A DNA stretch of 64,000 nucleotides, from assembly GCA_028868305.1 (NCBI GenBank), contig JAGWUS010000010.1:1-64000 (forward strand), given 5' to 3'. Shown in pieces: positions 1 to 8,616 of this stretch (position 1 is its first letter; each line of letters opens with the position of its first letter). Source of the stretch: Burkholderiales bacterium (GTDB lineage: Bacteria > Pseudomonadota > Gammaproteobacteria > Burkholderiales > Burkholderiaceae_C). The position numbers and the translations under genes are program-made. Under the pieces are notes generated by a model. The model worked only from the letters and a program-made list of their open reading frames with translations, had not been told where the DNA came from and made no database searches.

Positions 1-133
1 TGGCCAGGCCACCAAACTTGGCCGCCAGAATCGTGGTGATGGCCGCCGTCAGTGTGGTCTTGCCGTGGTCAACGTGGCCAATCGTGCCCACATTCACGTG
101 GGGCTTGGTACGTGTGAATTTTTCTTTTCCCAT
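1..133 (-). CDS. tuf: Elongation factor Tu, N-terminal part (cut by window edge)
   Basis: The 44 visible codons encode the start of EF-Tu, the GTPase that delivers aminoacyl-tRNA to the ribosome. The residues HVDHGKTT form the P-loop (G1) of the translation GTPases, and the preceding [10 protein letters not shown] strand is the usual EF-Tu N-terminus. An AAGGA Shine-Dalgarno sits about 8 bases before the ATG. It is the last gene of the str operon, 111 bases downstream of fusA on the same strand. The rest of the gene lies outside the window. Confidence 0.95.
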   Translation of the reverse strand, partial: MGKEKFTRTKPHVNVGTIGHVDHGKTTLTAAITTILAAKFGGLA

Positions 134-244
134 TTTTCAATCCTTCAAAAGAGCTAATCCCGTGTATTGGTTTAATGTTTGCACGGTGTTGCTGGTTCGC
201 CCCGCACGGGAACAGGGCGGCACACCGTCGCAGACAACTTGAAA

Positions 245-2347
245 TTACTTTGCGCGCGCTGCCATGATGGCTTCAGACACATTGCGCGGGGCTTCCGCGT
301 AATGCTTGAATTCCATTGTGTAAGTAGCACGGCCTTGCGACATCGAGCGCAGGGTGGTCGAGTAGCCGAACATTTCGGACAACGGAACTTCGGCCTTGAT
401 AGCCTTGCCACCGCCCACCATATCGTCCATACCTTGCACCATACCGCGACGTGAAGACAGATCACCCATCACGTTGCCAGCGTAGTCTTCAGGCGTTTCC
501 ACTTCCACAGCCATCATGGGCTCCAGAATCACGGGGTTGGCCTTTCGGCAACCTTCCTTGAAACCGAAGATAGCGGCCATTTTGAACGCGTTTTCGTTCG
601 AGTCCACATCGTGGTATGAGCCGAAAGTCAGCGTCACCTTGACGTCCACCACGGGGTAGCCAGCCAGAACGCCCTGGTTCAGGGCTTCAATCACACCCTT
701 TTCCACTGCAGGAATGTATTCACGAGGAACCACACCGCCCTTGATGGCATCCACGAATGTAAAGCCCTTTCCCACTTCGTTCGGCTCAACGGTGAACACG
801 ACGTGGCCGTATTGGCCCTTACCACCGGACTGACGCACGAACTTGCCTTCAACGTCCACCACTTGTTTGCGGATGGTTTCGCGGTAGGCAACCTGGGGCT
901 TGCCCACATTGGCTTCCACGCCAAATTCGCGCTTCATGCGGTCCACAATGATTTCCAGGTGCAACTCGCCTTGGCCGCCAATAATGGTTTGGCCCGATTC
1001 TTCGTCAGTTTGTACGCGGAAAGATGGATCTTCCGCTGCCAGACGGTTCAGGGCAATACCCATTTTTTCCTGATCGGCTTTGGTCTTGGGCTCCACAGCC
1101 TGACGGATCACCGAATCAGGGAACACCATGCGCTCCAGTGTGATGACTGCTGCGGGATCGCACAAGGTCTCGCCGGTGGTCACATCCTTCAGACCCACGC
1201 AGGCAGCGATGTCGCCAGCGCGAATTTCATCGACTTCTTCACGGTTGTTGGCGTGCATCTGCACGATACGGCCGATACGCTCTTTCTTGCCGCGCACCGC
1301 GTTGTAAACAGTGTCGCCCTTTTTCAGAACACCGGAATACACGCGCACGAAAGTCAACTGACCCACAAACGGGTCTGTCATCAATTTGAACGCCAAAGCC
1401 GCGAACTTTTCGTCGTCGTCTGCCTTGCGTGTGATTTCCTTTTCGTCTTCGTCAAAGCCCTTAATGGCTTTGACGTCCAGAGGAGAAGGCATGAGTTCGA
1501 TCACAGCATCCAGCATGCGCTGCACACCCTTGTTCTTGAACGCGGTACCGCACAGCATGGGCTGGATTTCGCCAGCGATGGTGCGCGTGCGCAGACCGTA
1601 AGTGATTTCCTCTTCGGTCAGATCACCTTCTTCCAAGTACTTGTTCATCAGCTCTTCGGAAGCTTCAGCAGCGGCTTCTACCATTTTTTCACGCCACTCT
1701 TTGGCAGTTGCCACGAGTTCAGCAGGAATCTCTTCGAAGGTGAACTTCATGCCCTGCGAAGCCTCATCCCAGATGATGGCCTTCATCTTGCGCAGATCGA
1801 CCACGCCGGTGAAGTTTTCTTCAGCACCGATTGGAATCACTATGGGCACAGGGTTAGCCTTCAGGCGCAACTTCATCTGGTCCACGACCTTGAAGAAGTT
1901 GGCGCCAGTACGGTCCATCTTGTTCACAAAGGCCAGACGTGGTACTTTGTACTTGTTTGCCTGACGCCACACGGTTTCGGACTGGGGCTGCACGCCGCCC
2001 ACAGCGCAGTACACCATGCAGGCACCATCCAGCACACGCATGGAACGCTCCACTTCAATCGTGAAGTCCACGTGTCCAGGGGTATCGATGATGTTGATGC
2101 GGTGCTCGGGGAAGGATGTGTCCATTCCCTTCCAGAAACAGGTGGTCGCAGCGGACGTGATCGTGATGCCACGCTCCTGCTCCTGCTCCATCCAGTCCAT
2201 GGTGGCCGCGCCGTCGTGCACTTCGCCGATCTTGTGGTTCACACCGGTGTAAAAAAGAATACGCTCGGTCGTAGTGGTTTTGCCGGCGTCAATGTGCGCA
2301 GAGATACCGATATTGCGGTAGCGCTCAATGGGGGTATTGCGAGCCAT
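245..2347 (-). CDS. fusA: Elongation factor G
   Basis: This 700-aa translation GTPase drives ribosomal translocation and, with RRF, ribosome recycling. Visible motifs are G1 AHIDAGKTT (residues 17-25), the switch I RGITI, G3 DTPGH and G4 NKMD, followed by the domain II-V region; the length is standard for bacterial EF-G. The reading frame is open 15 codons further upstream, but the ATG at 2347 gives the canonical [12 protein letters not shown] start and has AAGGA just before it. It is the third gene of rpsL-rpsG-fusA-tuf. Nothing suggests a mitochondrial-type or second-copy EF-G. Confidence 0.97.
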   Translation of the reverse strand: MARNTPIERYRNIGISAHIDAGKTTTTERILFYTGVNHKIGEVHDGAATMDWMEQEQERGITITSAATTCFWKGMDTSFPEHRINIIDTPGHVDFTIEVERSMRVLDGACMVYCAVGGVQPQSETVWRQANKYKVPRLAFVNKMDRTGANFFKVVDQMKLRLKANPVPIVIPIGAEENFTGVVDLRKMKAIIWDEASQGMKFTFEEIPAELVATAKEWREKMVEAAAEASEELMNKYLEEGDLTEEEITYGLRTRTIAGEIQPMLCGTAFKNKGVQRMLDAVIELMPSPLDVKAIKGFDEDEKEITRKADDDEKFAALAFKLMTDPFVGQLTFVRVYSGVLKKGDTVYNAVRGKKERIGRIVQMHANNREEVDEIRAGDIAACVGLKDVTTGETLCDPAAVITLERMVFPDSVIRQAVEPKTKADQEKMGIALNRLAAEDPSFRVQTDEESGQTIIGGQGELHLEIIVDRMKREFGVEANVGKPQVAYRETIRKQVVDVEGKFVRQSGGKGQYGHVVFTVEPNEVGKGFTFVDAIKGGVVPREYIPAVEKGVIEALNQGVLAGYPVVDVKVTLTFGSYHDVDSNENAFKMAAIFGFKEGCRKANPVILEPMMAVEVETPEDYAGNVMGDLSSRRGMVQGMDDMVGGGKAIKAEVPLSEMFGYSTTLRSMSQGRATYTMEFKHYAEAPRNVSEAIMAARAK

Positions 2348-2499
2348 GATGGATCCTTGGTTTTGATCTGGGTCTTTGATCGCTACCCGCACAACGCGGC
2401 GTAGCGAGAGGGCTTCGGGCTAGGCGCATGCCCGCAAACAGTGCCAACAGCACGGCAAGAGGTTGCAGCCACGTAAGAAGCCTTCGCAGTAGCCGCCTT

Positions 2500-2973
2500 T
2501 TAGAAGCGGAAGTGGGAGAAAGCCTTGTTGGCTTCAGCCATGCGGTGCACTTCGTCACGCTTTTTCATGGCGCCGCCACGGCCTTCAGTGGCTTCCAACA
2601 TTTCATTGGCCAGCCGCTGGGCCATGGACTTCTCGCCACGCTTGCGGGCAGCTTCCTTTATCCAGCGCATGGACAGAGCCAAACGACGGACAGGGCGCAC
2701 TTCAACGGGCACCTGGTAGTTGGCACCACCCACGCGGCGGGATTTCACTTCCACCATGGGCTTGACGTTGTTGATGGCAACCGTAAAGGCCTCCACAGGG
2801 TCTTTATCAGGGTGCTTTTTAGCGATCAGTTCCAAGGCGCCATAAATGATGCGCTCTGCAACTGCTTTCTTGCCGCCTTCCATGATCACGTTCATGAATT
2901 TGGATAGCTCGACATTGCCGAACTTGGGATCCGGCAGGATTTCACGTTTAGGGACTTCGCGACGACGTGGCAT
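2500..2973 (-). CDS. rpsG: 30S ribosomal protein S7
   Basis: The 157-aa product is the primary 16S rRNA-binding protein that nucleates assembly of the 30S head. It starts [10 protein letters not shown] and contains the typical [16 protein letters not shown] helix and a [11 protein letters not shown] loop. The ATG at 2973 was chosen over an upstream in-frame start because it gives the conserved N-terminus and follows an AGAGGTG Shine-Dalgarno. In other bacteria S7 is the translational repressor of the str operon; the 187-base rpsL-rpsG spacer is where such control would act, but I did not identify a specific binding structure. Confidence 0.97.
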   Translation of the reverse strand: MPRRREVPKREILPDPKFGNVELSKFMNVIMEGGKKAVAERIIYGALELIAKKHPDKDPVEAFTVAINNVKPMVEVKSRRVGGANYQVPVEVRPVRRLALSMRWIKEAARKRGEKSMAQRLANEMLEATEGRGGAMKKRDEVHRMAEANKAFSHFRF

Positions 2974-3160
2974 TTTTTCACCTCTTTGCTTCAGTTGGCA
3001 CTCTTGCAAGCACCGCGAGAGTTAATCAATAAGACTCTCACTTACTCGACCCGAACAGTGGGTCACTTCGTTCATTTACTGCGCCACGCAATAAACAAAC
3101 ACCTTTTGTTTTTCGAATCCAGGGCGTCCGACTTGCATCAGGCCATGGGCCCAGGTCAAT

Positions 3161-3538
3161 TTATTTGGCCTTTGGCTTCTTCGCACCGTACTTGGAGCGA
3201 GACTGCTTGCGGTCTTTCACGCCTTGCAAGTCGAGCGAACCGCGGACGATGTGGTAACGCACACCGGGCAAATCCTTGACACGACCGCCGCGAACCAGCA
3301 CAACGCTGTGTTCCTGCAGGTTGTGGCCTTCGCCGCCGATGTAGGAGATGACCTCAAAACCGTTGGTCAAGCGCACTTTGGCAACTTTACGCAGAGCGGA
3401 GTTAGGTTTTTTAGGCGTTGTGGTGTACACACGGGTGCACACACCGCGACGCTGCGGAGAGTTCTGCATCGCAGGGCTCTTCGACTTGATGGTCTCGACC
3501 TCACGGCCTTGACGCACGAGCTGGTTAATGGTTGGCAT
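3161..3538 (-). CDS. rpsL: 30S ribosomal protein S12
   Basis: The 125-aa protein is the decoding-centre component S12. The conserved loops [12 protein letters not shown] and [12 protein letters not shown] are intact, with lysines at the positions where streptomycin-resistance substitutions occur (K43 and K88 in E. coli numbering), so the sequence is wild type there. It is the first gene of the str operon. Upstream on the minus strand, TTCGAA and TAATAT separated by 16 bases form a plausible but unproven operon promoter, and AGGGA precedes the ATG. Confidence 0.97.
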
Positions 3539-3630
3539 TGAAAACGTCCCTAAACGTTTGAAATATTACGAAAACGTGAATCTCTTCGAAATTTCCGAAA
3601 AGCCTTCGAATGTATCAGATGAAGGGTTTT

Positions 3631-3651
3631 CCCGCAAGCAAAAAAAGCGGG
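3631..3651 (-). terminator. Stem-loop directly after the D,D-carboxypeptidase gene
   Basis: CCCGC and GCGGG pair around an A-rich loop immediately behind the stop codon of the carboxypeptidase gene. There is no clear U-tract after it on the minus strand, so it is at best a weak terminator or an mRNA 3'-end hairpin. Confidence 0.35.
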
Positions 3652-4818
3652 TTAGCGAATCCACAAGCGCATGGCATCCCACGCGCGACCCAGGATGCCC
3701 GCCTGATCCACTCCATCCAAAGCTAGCAGTGGAAAATCCACCAAGGTTTGATCCCCGGAGATGACGCGCAGTGTTCCCGCAACCTGTCCCTTGGCAATCG
3801 GGGCAACCAATGGGTCATTACGAATCACCTGGGTCTTAAGTTTGGCCGCCGTTCCGGCGGGCACGGCCACGACAATGGACTGCGACCGCCCCAATTTGAC
3901 GGATGACGAAGTACCCTTCCAGACATTAGGAATCACAACGGCTTGATTTGCATCAAATAATTTGACAGGCTCGAATGCGGTATAGCCCCAATTCAGCAAC
4001 TTCTGCGACTCATTGGCGCGGGCGTTTTCGCTATCCGCACCCAAAATGATCGACAGTAGCCGGCGGTTTCCGGCTGCGGCACCTGGCGCTCCCAGTGAGG
4101 GGTACTCACGTTTTGCGGTAGCAACCATGCAGTAGCCGGCAGCGTCCGTATGGCCCGTCTTCAAGCCATCCACCGTGGGATCACGAAACAGGAGCAGGTT
4201 GCGATTGCTGTCATTCGCCGCAGGTGTTCCTGGATACCGGTATTTTTTGATCGAGTAGAAGCCCACATAGTCGGGGAAATCGGTCATCAGCCGTGTTGCC
4301 AGAATGCTCAGGTCACGCGCTGTGGTGGTATGACCTGCCGCGGTCAGGCCTTCCGGATTCTTGTATCCGGTCGATTTCATGCCCAGTAACCTGGCTTGCT
4401 CGTTCATCATCTGGACAAAGCGCTCTGCCGTGCCTCCAACCCCTTCGGCCAGCGCCATGGTGGCATCGTTGCCAGACTGAACAATCATGCCCTTGATCAG
4501 GTCCTCTACAGGAACCTGCATTTTGGGGTCAATGAACATGCGCGAGCCCGGCATCTTCCAGGCCCGTTCACTGACTGGCAGGGTCTGCTTGAGATCGAGT
4601 TTTCGCGACCGCAGCGCGTCAAACACCAGATAGGCTGACATCAGCTTAGTTAGTGATGCAGGCTCCATGGGTGTATCGATGTCCTTGGCTGCCAGAATCT
4701 GGTTGGCCGTCACGTCTAGCAGTAGATAAGAGCGTGCCGCAATTTCTGGGGGCTGGGGTGTTTGCGCGAAAACGGTAAAGCACAAGGTGGCCGCGATGGC
4801 CGCAATAATGGATTTCAT
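3652..4818 (-). CDS. dacC: D-alanyl-D-alanine carboxypeptidase (PBP5/6 type)
   Basis: The 388-aa protein belongs to the S11 peptidases, which remove the terminal D-Ala from peptidoglycan pentapeptides in the periplasm. It has a signal peptide (cleavage near residue 19, after FAQ), the active-site SLTK motif with Ser near residue 55, an SGND motif and the KTGHT triad, followed by the PBP5-like C-terminal beta domain. A C-terminal amphipathic anchor is plausible (WDAMRLWIR). The ATG at 4818 gives a proper signal peptide; an in-frame ATG seven codons upstream is possible. dacC is assigned by type only and could equally be called dacA. Confidence 0.9.
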   Translation of the reverse strand: MKSIIAAIAATLCFTVFAQTPQPPEIAARSYLLLDVTANQILAAKDIDTPMEPASLTKLMSAYLVFDALRSRKLDLKQTLPVSERAWKMPGSRMFIDPKMQVPVEDLIKGMIVQSGNDATMALAEGVGGTAERFVQMMNEQARLLGMKSTGYKNPEGLTAAGHTTTARDLSILATRLMTDFPDYVGFYSIKKYRYPGTPAANDSNRNLLLFRDPTVDGLKTGHTDAAGYCMVATAKREYPSLGAPGAAAGNRRLLSIILGADSENARANESQKLLNWGYTAFEPVKLFDANQAVVIPNVWKGTSSSVKLGRSQSIVVAVPAGTAAKLKTQVIRNDPLVAPIAKGQVAGTLRVISGDQTLVDFPLLALDGVDQAGILGRAWDAMRLWIR

Positions 4819-4831
4819 GGGGTGGATAAAA

Positions 4832-5476
4832 CTAGGCAAGAGGTGCGCTCAGGTGGCGCACCACCAGACCGCGCAAAAGTGGTAATTGTCCATGAAAGAA
4901 GTGTTCTCCTCCTGGGACTACCATAACCGGAAGGTTCTGCGGCCTGGCCCAGGCCATCACATCAGCGAGAGGCACCGTTTCATCAAGCTCGCCGTGGATC
5001 ACCAGTGTGCGCTCATGCAGTTCCGGCGCAATGGGCGCCACCTGAAAGCGACTGGCTGCGGTACCGACCAATACGATCTTCTCGGGTGGCTTTGTGGCTG
5101 CAATCGCCTGCACGGCATGGGCGGCCACAAAGGATCCAAAAGAAAATCCTGCCATCGCCAGCCGACCATCAGAAGCAAAGTGTGCGACCACTGACAAAAG
5201 ATCTGCCAGCTCGCCACGACCTTCATCGTAAGCTCCCTGACTTTTGCCAACGCCACGGAAATTGAACCGCACAGCACGCCAGCCACACAGCACAAATGCA
5301 CGGGCCAAGGTCTGCACTACCTTGTTTTCCATGGTTCCGCCAAACAAAGGATGTGGATGAGCAATTACTGCTGTTCCGATAGGCGTGATATGCGCCATCG
5401 TGGATGACTCATCCACAAGCACCTCCAGTAGCCCGGCCGTCCCATCGATAGTCAAACGGTGCGAGTGGGTGTTCAT
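4832..5476 (-). CDS. Alpha/beta hydrolase of unknown substrate (COG2945 type)
   Basis: The 214-aa protein has a compact alpha/beta hydrolase fold. The nucleophile elbow is GFSFGSF (Ser near residue 112), with an Asp in GELDETVP and a His in GGEHFFHG as the likely rest of the triad. The N-terminal HPHPLFGGTM segment and the FNFRGVGKSQG strand are typical of the small dienelactone-hydrolase-like family annotated only as hydrolase. There is no signal peptide, so it is presumably cytosolic. No Shine-Dalgarno is visible; TAGCGT lies exactly six bases before the ATG. The substrate cannot be deduced from the sequence. Confidence 0.8.
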   Translation of the reverse strand: MNTHSHRLTIDGTAGLLEVLVDESSTMAHITPIGTAVIAHPHPLFGGTMENKVVQTLARAFVLCGWRAVRFNFRGVGKSQGAYDEGRGELADLLSVVAHFASDGRLAMAGFSFGSFVAAHAVQAIAATKPPEKIVLVGTAASRFQVAPIAPELHERTLVIHGELDETVPLADVMAWARPQNLPVMVVPGGEHFFHGQLPLLRGLVVRHLSAPLA

Positions 5477-5482
5477 GGCCTT

Positions 5483-5488
5483 ACGCTA
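5483..5488 (-). promoter_or_regulatory. Leaderless-type -10 element before the hydrolase gene
   Basis: TAGCGT on the minus strand ends six bases before the ATG at 5476, placing the expected transcription start on the A of the start codon. It overlaps the last codon of the upstream ferredoxin gene. Confidence 0.4.
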
Positions 5489-5836
5489 ACGCCCCACACT
5501 GGCAGGGGTGAGCAGGCGTTCGACCACTATGCCGTTCTTCAAGTGAGACTCCACGATGTCGTCAACATCCTGCAGATCCACATAGGTATACCAGACCGCT
5601 TCCGGGTAAACCACGGCAATAGGGCCGCCTGCACAACGGTCCAGACACCCCGCTTTGTTCACCCGAACCTTCCCCGGACCGGCCAAGCCCGCCGCCCTGA
5701 CCCGCCCTTTGCAATGGTCAAAAGCCTCCTGGGCGCGGTGCTGTGCACAGCATTCTTCGCCGTTATTACGCTCATTCAGACAAAAGAAGATGTGGCGCTC
5801 GTAGTAGGAGCTTCGGGATGATGTGGTGTCAGTCAT
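5486..5836 (-). CDS. Thioredoxin-like [2Fe-2S] ferredoxin family protein
   Basis: The 116-aa protein resembles the thioredoxin-fold 2Fe-2S ferredoxins. Cysteines occur at about residues 19, 29, 30, 42, 64 and 68; the first Cys followed ten residues later by the CC pair, and the later CLDRC pair, provide the expected four ligands. The N-terminus YYERHIFFCLNER and the GCLDRCAGGP motif fit the (2Fe-2S) ferredoxin domain proteins common in Burkholderiales. It is a probable soluble electron carrier with unknown partner. The gene is preceded by TAGAAT six bases before ATG and no Shine-Dalgarno. Confidence 0.8.
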   Translation of the reverse strand: MTDTTSSRSSYYERHIFFCLNERNNGEECCAQHRAQEAFDHCKGRVRAAGLAGPGKVRVNKAGCLDRCAGGPIAVVYPEAVWYTYVDLQDVDDIVESHLKNGIVVERLLTPASVGR

Positions 5837-5842
5837 GGGTCA

Positions 5843-5848
5843 ATTCTA
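5843..5848 (-). promoter_or_regulatory. Leaderless-type -10 element before the ferredoxin gene
   Basis: TAGAAT on the minus strand is followed by six bases (TGACCC) and then the ATG at 5836. It overlaps the final codons of the VanZ-like gene. Confidence 0.5.
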
Positions 5849-6940
5849 GATTTTTGCACCACGCTGGCCGATCTGTGTCAGCACATACAACAGCGTGGCA
5901 TACGGCCAAAGCCACCCCAGCCACTGGGCCAGACCATGGAAGCGGATGAATTGCCCCTGTTCCCAAGCCTGCAGGGTTTGGGAGAAATAGGCACTTTCGG
6001 GTGCCTGATTCAGCATACTCAAATAAACGCCCAGCGCCAGCAGGGCCAGTGCCGCACTCACCCGCCAAGGCGCAAGAGTTGCGGCGCAGGCCATAACCAG
6101 TGCACCGGCAATGCCCCATTGCGTCGGCAAGTCCAGCCAGGCCCAGGCGTGGGTCGGCCCCCAACTCAGTGCCGCCGAAAGCCCAGTGACCAACACGCCG
6201 ACACCAATGCACAGGGGCACAAACACTGCCCGACGCCAGCGCGAGCGAATAATGCAAAAACCCAGCAGACAGGGAATCAGCAAACCCAGGGCCACGCAGG
6301 CCAGTTCCGCACCAGGAACCAGCGGCTGCAGCTCAATATCGCGCACTGGCAACCAGTCCAGAAACGGTGTATCGGCCAGCCGGTCCGCCACGGCCACCTC
6401 AATCCGCTCAAATACCTGCCCCAGCCCAAAAGGTACGGCAGCGGGAAACAGGAGAGCCATCGGCCAGGTGGCCAGCAACACCAGGCCGCCGCGCGCGTGG
6501 GGAACAAACCAGCGTGCCCGAAATCGGCTCCAGCGGTAAATGCCCCCCAGTTTTTCCAGGATCACCGTTGCAACGGCGCCCAGGCTGGCGCCTAAGGTAT
6601 TGAGCAGCCAGTCCTCCCGGGATGGCACCCGCGCCGGTAAATAACTTTGCAGTGTCTCCATGCCCAGCGACAAAGCTGCGGCCAAAAGCACCGAAAACCA
6701 GAGTGCTTGGCGGCCACGGCCGCTACGCAAGGCACTCAAGGCCAGCATGCTTCCGAGGGGTAGGTAGCCGATGATGTTGACCGCCACATCGAAACGTGTC
6801 CAGTAGCGTGGGAATGGCGCCTCCAGAAAGGCCCAAGGCAGAATATCCTGATTGCGCCACTCCGCAAACGGGTACAGGCTGGCATAGACAATCAGGACCG
6901 CATACATCAGCGCCAGGGGCGAAGCTGCGGTCTTATGCAT
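5846..6940 (-). CDS. VanZ-like multispanning membrane protein
   Basis: The 364-aa integral membrane protein has around eight to ten predicted transmembrane helices. Its first 130 residues carry the VanZ-like pattern: a short helix, the SLYPFAEWRN loop, then DVAVNIIGYLPLGSML and a later EDWLLNTLGASLGA. VanZ-family proteins have poorly defined roles; low-level teicoplanin resistance is known only for the enterococcal member. The C-terminal half is extra membrane domain without a recognised function. The gene starts 11 bases downstream of hemJ on the same strand, so the two are probably cotranscribed. Confidence 0.75.
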   Translation of the reverse strand: MHKTAASPLALMYAVLIVYASLYPFAEWRNQDILPWAFLEAPFPRYWTRFDVAVNIIGYLPLGSMLALSALRSGRGRQALWFSVLLAAALSLGMETLQSYLPARVPSREDWLLNTLGASLGAVATVILEKLGGIYRWSRFRARWFVPHARGGLVLLATWPMALLFPAAVPFGLGQVFERIEVAVADRLADTPFLDWLPVRDIELQPLVPGAELACVALGLLIPCLLGFCIIRSRWRRAVFVPLCIGVGVLVTGLSAALSWGPTHAWAWLDLPTQWGIAGALVMACAATLAPWRVSAALALLALGVYLSMLNQAPESAYFSQTLQAWEQGQFIRFHGLAQWLGWLWPYATLLYVLTQIGQRGAKI

Positions 6941-6951
6941 GGAGCGCGCCG

Positions 6952-7380
6952 TCAGAACGGCTTGACGACTACCAGAATCACGGCCGCCAGCAACATGAGC
7001 ACGGGGATTTCATTGAACCAGCGAAACCATACATGGCTGCGCTGCACCATACCTAGCTCAAATTTGCGCAGCAACCTGCCACAGGCATGGTGATAACCCA
7101 GCACCAACACCACGGTCGTAAGCTTGGCATGCATCCAGGCATTGCCCGGACCCCAACCGATGCCATAGCCAATCCATAGCCAGAGTCCCAAGGCCACCGC
7201 AGGCACCATCAGAAGGTTGGTGAAGCGCATCAGCTTGCGCGCCATTAGCAGCAAACGTGCGCGCTCCGCCTCGGAGCCCGGCGGCACCATGGCCAGATTC
7301 ACAAAAATACGGGGCAAGTAAAACAGGCCGGCGAACCAGCTGGCAACGAAGACGATATGGAAGGATTTGACCCAAAGCAT
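6952..7380 (-). CDS. hemJ: Protoporphyrinogen IX oxidase HemJ (CopD-like)
   Basis: The 142-aa membrane protein fits the HemJ family, which oxidises protoporphyrinogen IX to protoporphyrin IX late in haem synthesis. It has four predicted helices, an early conserved His in MLWVKSFHIVF, an FYLPRIFVN segment, an RKLMRFTN segment and a WMHAKL segment. The ATG at 7380 is preferred over an upstream in-frame start because it gives the family N-terminus and lies six bases after TACACT. Its divergence from hemB, another haem-pathway gene, supports the call. CopD-type copper proteins are the main alternative, but they are usually longer. Confidence 0.85.
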   Translation of the reverse strand: MLWVKSFHIVFVASWFAGLFYLPRIFVNLAMVPPGSEAERARLLLMARKLMRFTNLLMVPAVALGLWLWIGYGIGWGPGNAWMHAKLTTVVLVLGYHHACGRLLRKFELGMVQRSHVWFRWFNEIPVLMLLAAVILVVVKPF

Positions 7381-7386
7381 GGCTGG

Positions 7387-7392
7387 AGTGTA
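7387..7392 (-). promoter_or_regulatory. Leaderless-type -10 element before hemJ
   Basis: TACACT on the minus strand is followed by CCAGCC and the ATG at 7380. It lies downstream of the sRNA terminator, so hemJ has its own promoter and is insulated from the upstream transcript. Confidence 0.5.
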
Positions 7393-7412
7393 GCTATGCG
7401 CGCCTGGCGCAG

Positions 7413-7443
7413 GTAAAAAAAACCCCGGCGCCAAGCCGGGGTT
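7413..7443 (-). terminator. Strong intrinsic terminator of the candidate sRNA
   Basis: On the minus strand AACCCCGGC pairs with GCCGGGGTT across a five-base loop and is followed at once by a run of Ts. It cannot serve hemJ, which starts 33 bases further downstream, so it must end a transcript begun to its right. Confidence 0.85.
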
Positions 7444-7512
7444 TGAAGCCTATTTGCTGTCACACATCAAGGCCCCGCTCAGGGAGGAAAAGCGGGAGGT
7501 AGCAAGCTACCC
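7415..7512 (-). ncRNA. Candidate ~98-nt small RNA with an anti-Shine-Dalgarno loop
   Basis: The sequence between a good promoter (7520-7548) and a strong terminator (7413-7443) contains no ORF but folds well. A first hairpin is GGTAG-CTTG-CTACC (7498-7511). A second pairs CCCGCT with AGCGGG (7474-7496) and presents UUUCCUCCCUG in its 11-nt loop. A single-stranded linker and the terminator hairpin follow. CCUCCC occurs twice, once in the loop, and is complementary to Shine-Dalgarno sequences. This design recalls the cuckoo/CcsR-type sRNAs of alpha- and betaproteobacteria (from memory). The boundaries are inferred from promoter and terminator, not from data. Confidence 0.6.
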
Positions 7513-7519
7513 GGGTAGG

Positions 7520-7548
7520 AATATAGCAACTTTGAAAGCCCCCGACAA
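7520..7548 (-). promoter_or_regulatory. Sigma-70 promoter of the candidate sRNA
   Basis: On the minus strand TTGTCG (-35, at 7543-7548) and TATATT (-10, at 7520-7525) are separated by 17 bases. This is the best sigma-70 match I found by eye in the window. Start is expected near 7512-7513. Confidence 0.65.
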
Positions 7549-7626
7549 GAAAACAGGTTACAGATGCTGTGTTTTTACAAAAACTTTACTCAACCCGCTG
7601 CATGACCGCAGCGCACAAGATTCAGG

Positions 7627-7642
7627 CACAATTTTCCCCATG
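7627..7642 (+). promoter_or_regulatory. hemB: Original hemB start region (-10 element and exon 1 ATG)
   Basis: CACAAT (7627-7632) lies seven bases before an ATG at 7640-7642, and the intron begins at the next base. This ATG has the same promoter-start layout as other leaderless genes in the window and is best read as the ancestral hemB start codon. Bases 7629-7636 (CAATTTTC) are complementary to an intron segment and form the probable IBS2. Confidence 0.6.
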
Positions 7643-8174
7643 GTGCGACTCGATGTCGCTTCAATACATAGCTTAACCGCTATGTAGCGGTCCTTGTGAC
7701 CGCCTTATCAGCGGATGGTTTCACTCTCAGGAGGTTCCATCCGGCCCTCTCAAAAAGGGTTATTTTCGTAGCAGCCAAATGGCTCTGTTTGGCTGCTCCA
7801 ATTCGTTCCCTCAGGGAACGAAAATGGAGAACTGCGCTCCCAAGGGATGCGGTTCGTTGCCAAATAGAGACATATTTTCGGGAGAAAAGGCCTTGTTACG
7901 CCTTGTTGCAAATTACTTGTAGCAAGTGGGTACTGGTAGATGAGCGTAACCGCTCTTTGTGTTTCGTTTCCTAAGAAACCACGTCTGGAACGGCGTGACC
8001 TCGACTGTACGTGCGTCTGGAGTAATCCGGGGGTGCGGAGCTACGGTTAAACGATCTGTGCGCAAGCACACAAGATTGACGCGAGTCAGTCCCAATCTCA
8101 CGAGCAAGAAGTGGGAAGGTTGCCGAGGTAAAGGGCACGGGAAATGTAATGTGAACTCTCGTCTGAACCGTCGT

Positions 8175-8182
8175 GAAAATTG
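8175..8182 (+). other. Putative EBS2 of the group II intron
   Basis: GAAAATTG is an 8-base perfect complement of CAATTTTC at 7629-7636, placed 7 to 14 bases before the 5' splice site, where IBS2 is expected. The match argues that the intron is at a site it recognises by base pairing. Confidence 0.55.
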
Positions 8183-8616
8183 AACAGCTTACGCTTGTCT
8201 CTCCAGCAATGGGGGAGCTGTAGCCAAAAGGCACGAAGTCAGGATGCGCATGTCGTGGACTTCGCATCGTTCCCAAATGACTTCCGGCGGATAGAGAGTC
8301 CCTAACCCCATCGTCTGGCTTGCCAGTCAGATGGACACAGAGGGAAACGAGGTAAGCCCCATTCACCGCCAGCCCGCAAGGGTTGGCAACCTGCGAGTAA
8401 TCAAAGGCCATGGTGGAGGGGGTAGAGGATTGAGCAAAAAGCGAATGGCCGTCTGTAACGGACGGTATAGGGCATTTGTCCCGCAGTGAAAGCTGGCTGA
8501 CTTGCTCAGGGTGCGACAGCGTAAAGCCGTTGCGACTTTCAACTATGACCCAGAGGGTATCTGACCCTCTGGGTCAGTGCCTTCTTCAAATGGGTCTTGC
8601 CTAACTGGAGAATGGT

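Noticed and set aside
803-2404. A 533-codon open frame antisense to fusA
   Set aside because: It is fully covered by fusA on the other strand, is rich in His/Phe/Gly as expected of a complementary frame, and has no ribosome site or family motif.
8011-8037. GTGCG at 8011 and 8033 as alternative 5' ends of the intron
   Set aside because: Both would leave too little sequence before the conserved domain I region near 8078, and neither has exon bases complementary to an intron EBS; 7643 does.
7971-8411. Open frames within the 5' RNA part of the group II intron
   Set aside because: The region is highly structured intron RNA, and the frames have no start context or recognisable product.
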